A DNA stretch of 64,000 nucleotides from Ananas comosus (GCF_001540865.1 NC_033625.1:8035677-8099676), one strand, 5' to 3'. Shown: positions 12,401-23,916, counted from the first letter of the stretch. The notes: generated from the sequence alone by a model not told the origin. Program-made: numbers and translations.

Positions 12401-13196
12401 TTTCACCGTGAAATAATATGCAATCATTTGGACAACAATGAATTTTTTCATAACTAAGACCTAAGGCCTTAATAATTTTTTTTGCTTCATATGAAGAACG
12501 GGGTAATGAAGTACCTTCAGGAAATGCATCAGCCAATATCTCTAGCAACATAGTAAATGATTCTCCTGACCAACCATTTAGACATTTCAAATGGAACAAA
12601 TGGAGTATAAAAGAGAGTTTTGAAAATGTCTTACATCCCGGATATAATTCTTCATTTGCATCTTTTAATAGTTTATGAAAATCATGATTTCCATTAGTCT
12701 CTTCATTAGATTGTTCCATGCGAGGTTCTTCTGTAGATTGTTCTGGGCCATCCCTTTCATCAAATTCATTAGTTGGTATATTTGTTTCATTAGTTGGTTC
12801 ACCGGCTAAGCCAATGGCATCATGTAAAAGTCCATGTATGTCATCTGATCTTCTAAAGTTTTGGGTGATAGGGATGCACTCTTGCACTTGTAAAGCTTCT
12901 TGCATATGTAAAGACTGAGAAGCTGAAGAAGACGTGGCAGTATTAATTGGGGAATTAAAAGATAAAGCGTCCTCTCCATGGCAAATCCATCTAGTATATC
13001 CCCTTAGAAAGCCATCACATATCAAGTGTATCTTCGCATCCTCGTATGTTTGTAATGAACAATTAACACAGCGTACACAAGGACACATTATTTTGCCACT
13101 ATAGGATGCATTACAAAATGCAAATTCCAGAAATTGTAAGACTCCATTTTTATATGCATCACTATTTCGAGGTTTGGTCATCCAACTTTTATCCAT
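9435..13196 (-). CDS. TNP2-type CACTA transposase (Transposase_21), apparently intact
   Basis: By-eye splicing gives four exons: 13196-10702, 10608-10303, 10218-10110 and 10031-9435. All introns are GT-AG (about 75-93 bp) and the phases are consistent, totalling 3507 bp or about 1168 aa. I chose the ATG at 13196 (MDKSWMTKPRN), the usual start of plant TNP2 proteins, not the in-frame ATG 39 bp upstream. Domains in order: Transpos_assoc with cysteine/histidine residues (about 1-80; MCPCVRCVNC), a zinc-finger-like CCPNDC...CDVCG, Transposase_21/TNP2 (about 290-600; includes FACPCCAEQTQSRWLRHGGK and NLDVMHIEKNVFDN), DUF4218 (ending GGPVQYRWMY), RPEGSIAEGY-like region (here HPEGSIAEGYIAEE), and DUF4216 (about 1060-1130). 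The product should catalyse excision and insertion of this and related CACTA elements in the nucleus. No stop or frameshift was found. Confidence 0.92.
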
Positions 13197-14824
13197 TATA
13201 GAAAAATAACTGAAATAAAAAAAAATTATTTGCATTCAGTATAGTGCAATAAATTTCTAAACTCGACATATAGAACAAAATGAATTGTTAAGAGACTTTC
13301 ATATGAGATATAATAAGTGTCCCAAACAATAAATTAATCAATCAATAAAGCAAACAGGTACTAAATTTGACAAGCTAACCAAATCTATTTAATAGTCTTC
13401 TTCACCGATCAAGATCAAATGGCAAATTCTAGATTATTGGCATGTGGTCAAAAGATCTTACAAAGAACCGGAAGTAGCATATAATTGGAAAGAAGTGAAA
13501 AAGGTTAAAAATTTAAGCAATTGTCTCGATACTTAAAAGCCAGAATAATGAACTTACCCAAATTCTTCCTGCAGCCTAGAATCCTATGCAGGAGAACGGC
13601 AGTTGGCGGATCAGTTACTGACTTGTCCCAAAAACTGTTCCATTGGACCTAAGGTGAGAGAGAGAGAGAGAGAGAGAGAGAAAGATCCTTCACCTCTGCT
13701 AACAAACATCTCCAATGCTTATATGCTGCACAACCAAAAATAGAATCAGAAGGACTAACAAGGGTTTGATATCTTGTTTGCAAAACTTCCCAGATCAGCA
13801 TCATCACACAATCATACTCTCCCACTTAAATTCCACCAAAAATATATACAAATGCCGACGGAAAAGATCTACAATCTTATAAACTCCAAAAATCAGCAAC
13901 AAAACAAGATATTCAAGCTTACCTGCAAATAACAAAAATAGAACTACTACAAAGAATCCCTTTTCTTTACACATTGCAAGTAAATCTGCAGAGCTGTTAA
14001 TCATTTTAATCATTTGCTCGCGGATCCAATGCAGATGCATCTAACTGAAGCTTTTGGAGGCTACAGCTCAATCAAGCCACAAAATGATTTTACAAAAGAC
14101 GATTGTTATATAGTGGCTAAGAACTCGCTTTTTTTACAGTGTTGGCCCCTATTAGCCTAGCAAATTAGAGAGGAAAACAAAAACGTTTGCGTAGAAAAAG
14201 TTTGCTGATGATGGAATTAATTAAGTTAATTAACACGAAAGATGCTTTTGGTTAGGTAAATTAAGCCACACAAAAGGAGTATAAGTACTTAATAAATAAC
14301 GTTTGCAGTATGTGTCATTACTACACTTATATATACATTACAAAGCAAGGGAAAGCAAAAGTTTGGTATTCTAAATTGGGGGCCTGGGTTAATTAAGTAA
14401 GGATTATTGCAATAAAGAACTGGGCACCACATGTTGAGCCGAATTGCATGCCCTGCATTTAGCCTTTTATTATCCCAATCATTGATGAACTCTTCAGACG
14501 CTAATCTTTTCGTGCCCAATGCTGGAAAAAGAAAAAAGGTATAGGTTAGTAAGTTTCAAAATAAATCATTTTGCAGGATGGTGGCAAGAACTTGTAATAA
14601 AATGTGAATAAAAAAGCTAACTAACAATACGAATTAACTAGCAATATGTTCGTGAATATATATCATCCTCTAGTTACATGTAAATAAAAACACTCCAACT
14701 GTTCTTCATCAAAAAAAGCAAAGCTACACCAATCACCAATGCATCAGTTCCATAAATTACTAGAATCTGCCAGCACTAATTTATAGAAATTATCTAAGAA
14801 TGTATAAAATAAAGTCCACTAGGA
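13197..14824 (-). other. CACTA 5' non-coding region upstream of the transposase
   Basis: About 1.6 kb between the transposase start and the GC-rich leader. It contains a (GA)n tract at about 13655-13681 and AT-rich sequence. Small ORFs (for example 13804-14040 and 14289-14519, minus) match no family I recognise. By analogy with En/Spm, the transcript would start near the right end and splice across this region; exact exons were not resolved. Confidence 0.5.
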
Positions 14825-15300
14825 TAAGCAGTGAGGGCGTGCGGGCGGGCGAGCGGGTAGGCGGTCGGGGTGGGAGGGGGGCGCTGGCATGGAAAGCGGA
14901 GGGGGATGGGCCAGCTGCGAGGGAGGGGCGTAGTGGCGGGGAAGGGATGCGAGGTGGTGCGCGCCCTGCCGGAGGATGGTGTGAGCTCTGCTGCCAGAAA
15001 GAGGGCAGAGGGAAAAGGGGCACGCGGCGGGGTGGGACGGTGGTGCGCTGCCAGGATGAGGGCGGAGGAAAGGGGCGCGGGGGGTACGCGCCGCGGCAGG
15101 GGGGTTGGCCGCTGCGGAGAACTGTCACGCGCCGGAGCGAACGAGGAGCGGGCGTACCTGAGAACTTTGAAGGAGAGGTCGCCGCGACAGACGCGGCACT
15201 CTCAGCGACCGGCTCTGAGTAGAAGCGAGTGCGGCAGCAACAGGGAGGACCAGTCATCACCGCCGGGAGGGGAGGCGGCCGATTTTTTGGGAGGAGGGTG
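14825..15300 (-). promoter_or_regulatory. GC-rich leader tract, like the En/Spm downstream control region
   Basis: A sharply GC-rich, G-rich (plus strand) block of about 475 bp lies about 230 bp inside the right end, at the 5' side of the transposase gene. It contrasts with the AT-rich element around it. Maize En/Spm has a GC-rich untranslated first exon (downstream control region) in the same place, where methylation controls activity; equating the two is inference. Long frames are open on both strands here only because of base composition. A captured host exon is the alternative. Confidence 0.5.
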
Positions 15301-15422
15301 GAGGAGGTGGTTTTTTGGGAGAAGGTTGGAGAGGTGGCTGGTTTTGGGGGGAAATAGATTAGGGTTTTTTTTAGTAGTGCATGTATGGGGGAAAAAAAAG
15401 TAGAATTTTTTTTGGGGATTTT

Positions 15423-15520
15423 AGAGGCGCGGTTTTAAAACCGCCTTTAATATGCCGCTAACAGATTCTGTAGAGGCGGTTGTTACAAACGTCTTTGAGC
15501 AACCGCCTCTACAATAGCTT
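15423..15520. repeat. CACTA right subterminal repeats
   Basis: Degenerate copies of the TAGAGGCGGTT/AACCGCCTCTA motif next to the right terminal repeat. They are far fewer than at the left end, an asymmetry also known in En/Spm elements. Confidence 0.75.
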
Positions 15521-15532
15521 TTTCCTGTAGTG

Positions 15533-15535
15533 TCT
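15533..15535. repeat. CACTA target duplication, right (TCT)
   Basis: TCT directly after CTGTAGTG, matching 6710-6712. Confidence 0.85.
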
Positions 15536-16719
15536 CCTGACTGCAAAAGAATGTCGACAGGACCTATAGAGGGTCCACCGGGTTAGTATCTAACCCACAA
15601 CTAATAATCACAGTATCCACAACCCCACAAATAATTTCATGAAGATCGGTTTCCCAATACCGATTACCGTAACTCGCCCGAAGTCCCGAAAACCACACCG
15701 GGACGCCGTCGGGACCCACTAAGTGTCCCGAAACTCACCAACTCGTACCACGAGTCACCCGCTGCCACAAAACACACCAATTTGAATGTCTTGGCAGTAA
15801 ACACAAGGTAACACAACCCAACAATTATCGTTGGATAATTGTTCGGATCCGGGTTCCCGGAAGTGTCTATTTCGACACCGGAACCCACCGTCGCTCACCC
15901 GTCATCATCGAACCCACAAAATGATGATGGTGATCAGCCAACAAGGCTCAGCGACAACTCAACGGACAACCAAACCACGTCGGAAGAAATCCGAATCGAA
16001 TCTGTGTTCTTTCGGCTAATTTCGCCGAAAAACGCACCGTAACCGACTCTTCGATTTCCGCAAAGGCTATCGGATCATGGACAATCAGTCCAGAGGTTAC
16101 CACACACACCAACGCGTTGCCCACAGTAGCCACAAGGTGCACAATTGCATAAAAGTCCCTCAAATTACATAAAATCCTATCATTTTATGTGATTTGAGCG
16201 ATCAAGTGGTTAGTTCACGCAAACCGAGGACTTCCAAGGTCTACTGAGACACATATAGCTTGGTCTCGATGTACCGGAGGCCGTGCTCATGATCCAGAGC
16301 ACAACGGCTCACTGTGGGAAGCGCGGGAGCAACCCGAAGGTTCAGCGAAAAGCGTGCAGTCAAGGGAGATCGCGCAGTCAAGGGAGATCTCGCCGAACAG
16401 GACTAACCGGACACTGCTGATCCAAAATAAGGTGAGCACCGTGATCAGCACTAACCAGCGGTCACCGTGCTCACCTCCGGAGGCATCGGAACAGCCTCAG
16501 ATCGCCGGAAAAGCATGCACAAACACAGAACAACAGCCAAAAAGGCTGAAACGGAGCGACATCGCCGAAACAGCGAAACGGGGCCTTCCCGACAGAAACC
16601 AAGGTGAGCACGGTGATCAGCGACTTGGTACAATCACCGTGCTCCCTTTTTTAGAGATCGGGAAGCCCCGGGAAGCTCGGAACAGTAGGCCATCCCACAA
16701 AAGCCCCATTTCGGGCTTG

Positions 16720-17470
16720 GCCGGAGCAAGCTTGCTCCGGCCGGCTTCCGGCGGCACGGCGGCGCGCGCGGAGGCCAGGGATGGGTGCGGGGGAGGAGAG
16801 GAGTGAGGTGCTCACCTCAGACAGCGGCTGGAAGCGGCGGCGGCGGCGGAGGAACAAGACAAGCCCGCACGGCTAGGGCACGGGTTCCGCGGGCACCTGC
16901 GGCCACGGCGGCGGCCGGGGAGCTCCGAGACGGCGGAGGAGGATTGCAGGAGGCCGGAGGGACGCCTCGGGTGCTGCCCCAAGCGGCGGCGGCGCAGGGG
17001 TGGAGTCGCACGCTCGCCTCGGCCCGAGCGGGTCTGGGGCGGCTGCGGGCTGGCCGAGGCGGCGGCGGCGGCACTCTGGGCGGCTCGGGGCGGCGGCGGC
17101 CGGCGGCCTGACGTCGGGAAGGTGTTACGGGAGTCGCCCAGGGCGGCGGCAAAGCGAGGAAGAGGCCGCACGGTCTGCTCGGCCAGGGCTCGGCCAAGTC
17201 GGCTGCAGGCTGCAGTGGCAGCAGCGGCGGCGCTCGGCGGGGATGCTCGCCGGAGCACGGGGTGACCCTGGCGGAGGGTCTGAAGGTGGCGGTAGTCTCG
17301 GGCTTCCTCACAACCCGAGAGGAGAGAGAGAGAGAGAAAGAGAGGGAGAGGGGGAAGGAAGGTGGCTCCGGCGGCGGTTGGCCGGCCGGGGCTAAGTCGG
17401 CGGCGGCCTGGGCGTACGCAGCAGGTGCAGGGAAGTAGGGTGAAGGTGGCTGGGGGTGCGGCTAGGGCTA
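16720..17470 (-). other. GC-rich transcribed-leader region of LTR D
   Basis: About 750 bp of very GC-rich sequence with CGG-type runs, just downstream (minus strand) of the putative TATA of LTR D at about 17505. On the minus strand it contains CT-rich stretches typical of the leaders of the other LTRs here. Long frames on both strands (226 aa, 164 aa, 131 aa) are alanine/arginine/proline-rich products of base composition and do not resemble a known protein. I read it as LTR leader and not as a host gene. Confidence 0.5.
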
Positions 17471-17504
17471 GGTTAGGGTTACAAGGCTCCAAACCCTAAA
17501 GAGC

Positions 17505-17512
17505 TATAAATA
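17505..17512 (-). promoter_or_regulatory. Putative TATA box of LTR D
   Basis: TATTTATA on the minus strand, about 680 bp inside the LTR start, followed downstream by a CT-rich GC leader. The position parallels TATA-like sites in LTR F (about 29928) and the nested LTR (about 23917). Confidence 0.4.
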
Positions 17513-18186
17513 CTAAGGTGCAACTTTGCAAATAAGTCCACCAAACCTCAGTATTTATTACTGAGTCCTTCACAGCGCGTGTAAAACGCGCGGACACCCC
17601 TCCACGTGCGATCCCACGAGAAACGGTACATAAAATATCGCGACTTTTGCGAAATTACCATTTTGCCATTACAGACCTCTCCTCGATCAACACGCAATCT
17701 CTGCAGATCCGTCCGTCAGATTTGCGAACGGATTGCACCAGTGCGATCAGCACGACGGAGACAACAAAGCTACCATTTCGTTTCACCACGATCGACCACG
17801 GATTCGCGACCAAATCCAATCTTTCTTCCAATAGAAGGAATAACACATAAATACATATAAAACATGTATTTTTGGATTTTCTCAAAATCCGTGCGTCAAA
17901 CTCAAAATCTATCAGCGCCAATAGTTCCAAAACAGCTGAACCGATCGAAACGAGCTATTGGACCGCTATGAACGAAGTTCGATACGAGCCAGAAGCCAAC
18001 TTCCCACCGTGGTTTCTCCGGAAAATCGAGTTACTATTCACTTTAAGTGAAACTTGGAAATCGTGTAGAATTTCCGTTTTAACTCATTTTCGTCTGAAAC
18101 TTGACGAGTGCTTTTGTAATTAAATTACACACTAAAATATCGTCAACTGAGAGTTTAGCTACACTGCAAAAGTCTCAGTCCTTACA

Positions 18187-20210
18187 CATTTCCTCTCTTT
18201 CCCTCTCTCTAAAAGCTTGGGCTAGGGCGTGGAGAAGAAGGAGAAAAGCTTGGAGAAAGTGGATTTGGAGGCTTGGGTGGCTCTAGAAGCTCTCCAACAA
18301 GAAGGCTTGGGTGGAGCTTGGGCAAAGGTGAGTCCTTATGCAAAAATGAGTTTAGGGTTTGGTTTAGACCTTAGATTTTTGGATTTTGATCTCTCTACAA
18401 GTGAGGAAACCCTCTAGAGACCTTGAAACCATGAAATCCAAGGTTGTCTTGGACCCCTCTCATGGTGGATCTCTAGGGCTCGAAGTAGATGCCCTAGGGA
18501 TGGTTCTAAAAGCTTAGAAACCTTCTTAGAGAACTCTCCATGTGTATCTAAGCTTTCTTTTGCTTAGCAATGAGATCAATCTAGGGGAAATGCAAAAAAT
18601 GGCATGTTAGGGCATTCCAAAGAGGAGTTTTGCCCAAGTTAGGATTCGATATATTTTGATCATGTAGAAACCTAATTGAAGGTATTTTAAACGCGTTGAA
18701 ATGCTCGGTTCGACAATCCGACGAATGTATGCAAAGTTATTGACAAAAACGTCGTTTTTCGTACAGATAGCCGCAGCACGCGGACTAGGGCTTCAAAAAT
18801 TTCAAGAAATTCACCGTAGCATCCTTGTAACCATCTAAGGTGGGTGGTGCATTCCAAGGACATCGGAAATCCCTTTATGTCTAAAGCGTCATATTTGAGC
18901 ATATGTACTTATATTGAGCATGTTGCATAGTAGGGTTAATTGTAAATTTCTATTGCATGACATGAGTTTTAATGCTTGAGAAATAGTAGTAAATGAATGA
19001 GAATTGGTAACCCTATATATGCATGACATGGGACAAGAACCTAGAAGGGTTAGTAAATAAATGTGACATGTTGACGTAGACATAGAGTGTGGCATGAGTA
19101 CAAGAACATAGCACCTAGAAAACAAGTGTGGCACCAATGACAAAGAACAAGAACAAGTCGTGTACATGACACTAGTAGAGGTTAGAGAATGCAAGTGAAT
19201 TCGGTTAGTGACATTATGACAAATGCACCTTAGAGTTAAGGGTCATATGAACATGGTTCTCCTTGGAGTCAGGGAATGGATTGAACTTGGAATCCTTAAA
19301 GTTAAGGATTGATCGTACTCACCTAATAGTCCTTGCTCGAGGGCGGTAGCTCCCCCTCGGGCGATGTGCTCCGGAGTTGTCATCACTGGGTCGTAGCGGT
19401 TATCTCCCCAGAGGGCGGTCCCGTCGGGTCGTAGCGGTTATCTCCCCGACTATAGGGATTTGGGTTGGTGAGTTTGTGAGGGCGAAACCTACGGGCTAGC
19501 CATGAGATTGGGTAATGAAAAGTTAATCTTGCATTCATCATGAGCATTCTATCGAGCATAGTTTTATTTATCGTTCAGGCATATTAGCTGCATTTGTTAG
19601 TTGGTTATTATCTATTCTTTCTTCTATTATGCCTGATTAGACCTAGTGGGATAGTCGGCGTGGTTGGTTGCCGAACCCACTGGGAACTTTGTTGTAGTTC
19701 TCACCCCACTATTTCCACAGAGCCGGGACCGAGCGAGCCGGCAGATGATCGCGGTAAGGGCATCGCGCCCTAGGTAGAGACCGCCCGAGATGGATTTCAT
19801 TTTGTAGTTGCACACCCTTTACTATCATCTTTTGTATTTGATGATTTTAGTATTATGAACTTGCTTTAATGAATGATGTAAAGAATATTTACTTTAAATG
19901 TCAAAAGTTATATTTTGGGAGAAATGAGATGTAAAAAGAAATGATGCAAGAATGTGACAGAACTTGATTATAGTTGGATACATGTATGTGATTTAAATTT
20001 AGTCATATTACTTGTATATTGAATGGTTAATTCTTTCACCTTGGCTATTGCTTGCCCTCGTGCAAGCCATTGTGTATGCTTCCGCTTATGCAAATTTGTA
20101 CTCTATTGATACTTGTGTTGGGCCTTGGGCAGACAGGGGAAGCTCTGTCCGTTTGGCGTCTGTTTGACGCTCTCGAACCGGCCAAAAGGGATCGGGCTCG
20201 GGGAGTGACA
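18187..20210 (+). mobile_element. LTR A, right part (leader, R and U5) of a gypsy 5' LTR
   Basis: LTR A continues after the CATTT duplication (18187-18191). It has a CT-rich leader, then a GC block with two similar copies of 'gggtcgtagcggttatctcccc' type sequence (about 19388-19450), an 'acctagtgggatagtcggcg' block (about 19640), and the end GTGACA at 20210. The reverse LTR at 22258-24594 shares these blocks. A primer binding site and gag follow, so this is a true 5' LTR. Confidence 0.8.
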
Positions 20211-20217
20211 GATAATT

Positions 20218-20228
20218 TGGTATCAGAG
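20218..20228 (+). other. Primer binding site (initiator tRNA-Met type)
   Basis: TGGTATCAGAG seven bases after the LTR end matches the 3' end of plant initiator tRNA-Met, the usual first-strand primer of plant gypsy and copia elements. It fixes the LTR A boundary and orientation. Confidence 0.88.
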
Positions 20229-20547
20229 AGTAAAAGAGCCAAAGGTGAAAGCATAGGATGGACCTAGAGACCCTTAGGAATGGAAAGACCTTAAGGATCT
20301 AGGAAACGTGAGTGACGTTGAACAAATATAGCGAAAGCTTATGATTGGGTTAATGCTAATAAGTCTCTAATGTGGTTAGAGGCTAACTTAAAGTTGTTAT
20401 TTGTTTTCTTTCCTTTGTGTTGTGATCGGCAGCCGACGACATGATGCTTTGGAAGGAAAATAAATGCACTTGTATACTTTCGCCAATTGGGTATAATCGA
20501 GTATATTGTCTGAGTAACTAACATGAATTGCTTCATTTCAGGAAGCG

Positions 20548-21251
20548 ATGCCGCCTCGTGGACGACCTAAGTTGCCTCGTGGTCGACCGCGGACGAGGTC
20601 TATGGCCGAGGAGCCAAGTGCGGCTCCCGTGCAACCCGGAGCAGGTGGCGACGGGGAGCTTCGGGAGCAGATGGCCGCGCTTATTGGCGTAGTGCGGCAG
20701 CAGGCGGAGTCTGTTCAGCGCCAAGGGGAGCAGATCGAGAGGCTCCAGGAGGCTTTGGAGCGGCAACAGGCGGCGGCGGCGGCGCCCGGGGAGGCCGTGC
20801 ACCCTGCGCCTCCTGCAGTGGTGCCGAGTGCGGCCGAAAGTGTGGCCGCAGCGGCCGTGCCAGTTACGATGATGCCGACAGGATCGGGGACCTCAAATCC
20901 CGATAGTGCGGCGGAGGAGGCGGAGCGGGAGCGCATGTTGGCAGCTCTCATTCAGTTTCAGAAGTTTAACCCACCTACCTTCGAATGTGGAGTAGTGGAG
21001 CCGGCGATCGTGGAGTCATGGATCGACTCCATGGAGACACTCCTTGAGGATCTTAACACCTTGGAGAGGGACAAGGTGTACCTCGCCACATATTGCCTCA
21101 AGAAGGTGGCGAAGGTGTGGTGGAAGCGTGTTAGGCGGGATCGATCGCCTGATCTTCCGCCTATGATGTGGGAGGAGTTCCGGAGGGCGGTGTTTGCCAA
21201 CTACTTCCCCGATACGGTGAAGCGGAAGTTGCAAGAGAAATTCCACAAGTT
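20548..21251 (+). pseudogene. gag: Truncated Ty3/gypsy gag
   Basis: The ATG at 20548 opens a frame of about 235 codons. Order: a basic proline/arginine-rich start (MPPRGRPKLPRGRPRTRS), an acidic/coiled stretch (about 35-70; REQMAALIGVVRQQAESVQR), an alanine-rich linker, then the Retrotrans_gag core (about 130-235; FQKFNPPTFECG, ESWIDSMETLLEDL, and KVAKVWWKRVRRD). The core is cut after KLQEKFHKLH, where the sequence jumps into a Cassandra fragment. The zinc knuckle and all of pol are missing. Gag would form the virus-like particle; here it is a 5' remnant and probably not functional. Confidence 0.85.
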
Positions 21252-21304
21252 GCACTCTACCCACTAGCCTTAGCCGACCTTGTGGGGAGCCGCACTCTAC
21301 CCAC
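21252..21304 (+). repeat. 13-bp direct repeat at the gag/Cassandra junction
   Basis: GCACTCTACCCAC occurs at 21252-21264 (end of gag) and again at 21292-21304 (inside the Cassandra internal domain). The repeat straddles the breakpoint and suggests microhomology-based joining. Confidence 0.7.
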
Positions 21305-21583
21305 AATGGTCGTCAATTAGAGAGCTACTCTCTACCCGCTTTATGATCCTAGCTCAGTCGAGACTCATTTCACACTTTCGGCTAGTGAATGACTCTTCTA
21401 CCAACTGTGATCCCTCACTTTCTAGAGAGGTCACTCATTCTAAAGCTACTCTAGTCTAATTAGCACGCTTAATCTTCTTAACCTATTGGGCCTAGCCACC
21501 TCTAAAATGCTATAGTTTGGTTAAGAGTTTTAGCCCTATTATATCTCATATCTAGGACTATTCCAAATCCTTGGGGTGTCACA
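21262..21583 (-). mobile_element. Partial Cassandra TRIM (internal domain plus one LTR)
   Basis: 21262-21405 matches the internal domain of the fuller Cassandra at 26473-26695 ('cgaccttgtggggagccgcac', then a degraded reverse primer site 'ctcttctaccaa'). 21406 to about 21583 is the LTR, beginning TGTGATCCC on the plus strand. Read on the minus strand it contains a 5S rRNA-like stretch. The left part is missing and joins truncated gag. The right end overlaps the start of the next LTR and could lie at 21577-21583. Confidence 0.75.
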
Positions 21584-23916
21584 TTCACGCCCCACGATGT
21601 AGAGGAACCCCTCGTATACACCAATAGACCCACTGTATGCACAGGGAAGTATCCCGCAACGCACGAAGCGCCAATCCACCTGTCGAACATGCAAATTCTA
21701 GGCACAACTACACAAATGTTAGGAGTTCACAACTAACAAGTATCAGAGTATAAGAATACATAACAATTGATATAAGCTAATAGATACAAATATCATCCAT
21801 ACATTTCTAAAATAAAACCTCCAAAATATACATCACCTACGCGCCTCGCCAGTTACACAAGTACATATTGCTATAAAAAGAAAATATACATCTACTGGGC
21901 CCACCTCTAGCTCAGTCGACTATGGTAGGAGATGTTATCTATCGTGCTATCCTCTTAGCTTGATTAGATGCAAAAGGAGCTGAGGAGTCTGAAATAGAAA
22001 AATAATAAAAAAGATGGCGTAAAAACTACTGAACTATAGTCCTCAAGAAGTACCATCGCCGACGACAACGACATACCCACTAAGTCTACTAGAGGCAAAG
22101 ATAGTAAATAAAACTATACGAAAGCAGGATATAAATATTGGAAATAAACTACCACTATCATTCCTCTAAGCTACTACTACTGAAAACTGTAAATCATGTA
22201 TAGCATGTATCAATTACCTACTAAATATATAAGCAAAACTGTCAGTCACACCGACCATGTCACGCCTCAGGACCGCCAATTTGGTCGGTTCAAACATGCA
22301 AACAAACGCCGAACAGACAAGCCTCCTCTGTCCGCCCAGAAAAATTTCAATATACATGACTTGCACGAGGACAAATAAATAAGAGCAAGTGAAAGTAAAT
22401 TCTAACTATTACATCCATACATTGAACTTTGATTACATAACCAAAATACAACTCTTTTTTAGGATTCATATCCCCCAAATACATCATTCATCATTCTTAT
22501 TACAACTACATGTCTTTTTCATCAAATACAAAAGATGAAAGTAAAGGGTACAACTAATGCTCGGAGGTCTACTACCTAGGGCACTATGCCCTTATCCCGA
22601 TCCTCAACCGCCCCGCTCACGCTAGAATCTGCAAAAATAGTGGGGTGAGAACTACAAGAAGTTTCCAGTGGGTTCGGCCATCGACCCCGCCGACTCTCCC
22701 ACTAGGTCTAAACAGGCATAAGTAGAGAAAGGTAGATTGATAAATAAATAACTTAACTAATGCAGCTACTATACCTGTAACAAGAAACTAACACAAGGAA
22801 TATTATGCTCATGATGCATGTCCTTTCTAATACTTTTCCCAATCATCTTGGCTAACCCATAGGTTAAGCCCAACTCATCAAACCAAATCCCTTTTATCGG
22901 AGAGAATTCCGCTACCACCCGACGAGACCGTGAGCTGGGGAGAATTTCGCTACCGCCCAGTCAATGACAACTCCGGAGCTCACAGCTTGAGGTGTAGCGA
23001 CCACCCTCGAGCATATCAAACTATCTGTGAGTATGATCCAATCCTCAACCTTGAGGATACCATGTCACTAATGTCATAATACCTGTAGTGTATCATTTTC
23101 TAGCATTCTATGTTTCTAAGTGCTATTCAATCCATCTAGTCATAATGTCACCTTGTTTACTATATTGTCACAGTTCACAACTTGGTTCATGCATCTATAG
23201 GGTTCTTATGTCCAAAGTTTCATTGTCAATTCACATATATGTTTACGTTGGAAGTATGCAAAAGATTCCATATAATACCATTTAACCCTACAATGCATGA
23301 ATACATACATATGCTCAAGAAAGTGACTTAGACATAACGAGAAATTCAACTGTTTCGGATAGCACCACCCACCTTGTAGGGATGCCGGGATGCTTGAATC
23401 CAAGTCCCGCAATTTATCTTCGCCTATTTCCCTCGACCCAACACTAACGAAGGTAAAATAAGGTTTTTCTTCAATAGGACGTCGTAGGCTCGTCGAAACT
23501 CCAATCCGAGTTGCCCAACGCGTCGAATTATCCTTCAATTAGGAATACCAAAGGTCAATTTCATCATAGATCTCAATTTCTACAAAATTCTAAATTTAAC
23601 CCTAGGGTTTGCATATACCACATATACCCAATTTTCTTAGGATTTCATGGAATACTCTAAGCCTTTATATCCCAAGAATCTTAAACACATGCAATTTATG
23701 GTAGTTAAATTAAACCCTAACTCATACATGCAAAGGAACTCACCTTGACTCCCATGCTCCACAATCCCTTCCTTGTTCTTGAGCCTCCTCACCTCCAAGA
23801 GCTCCAATCCACCCTCAAAATCTCCTCCAATTACACCTTGTTGGAGAGATTCTAGAGAGAGAATGAAAGAAAATGAGAAGCTTTTCTCATGTAATGAGAA
23901 TGAATGCATTGGGCCC

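Larger units (their letters stand above)
6713..15532 (-). mobile_element. Complete CACTA (En/Spm) DNA transposon, candidate autonomous
   Basis: The left end is CACTACAGGAAAA at 6713; the right end is its inverse, TTTTCCTGTAGTG, ending at 15532. A 3-bp duplication TCT flanks both sides. The 8820-bp element carries two minus-strand genes, a TNP2-type transposase (9435-13196) and a Transposase_24-type protein (7495-9260). Both stay open across by-eye splicing. Both ends are packed with TAGAGGCGGTTT subterminal repeats (6728-7170 and 15423-15520), the expected binding sites for the element's DNA-binding protein. A GC-rich leader lies at 14825-15300. It sits in the solo LTR D. Intact genes, ends and duplication suggest recent insertion; activity cannot be judged from sequence alone. 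Confidence 0.93.
5157..18186 (-). mobile_element. Reverse solo LTR (LTR D), interrupted by the CACTA element
   Basis: The LTR occupies 5157-6712 and 15536-18186, about 4.2 kb without the CACTA. On the plus strand it begins TGTCATACC at 5157 and ends TTACA at 18186, flanked by the perfect 5-bp duplication CATTT (5152-5156 and 18187-18191). Shared features with the other reverse LTRs are a 'cagatccgccacaaatacag' block (about 5239), a '...cagtgggtaccg' block (about 5776) and a minus-strand TATA at about 17505. No internal domain or second LTR is present, so it is a solo LTR. It inserted into LTR A in the opposite orientation. Confidence 0.8.

Noticed and set aside
14790..15403. Long open frames on both strands in the GC-rich block
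   Set aside because: Open on both strands at once because of base composition; lies in the CACTA leader and matches no family.
16785..17492. 226-aa and other alanine/arginine/proline frames
   Set aside because: GC-rich LTR D leader; frames on opposite strands overlap completely and show no domain.
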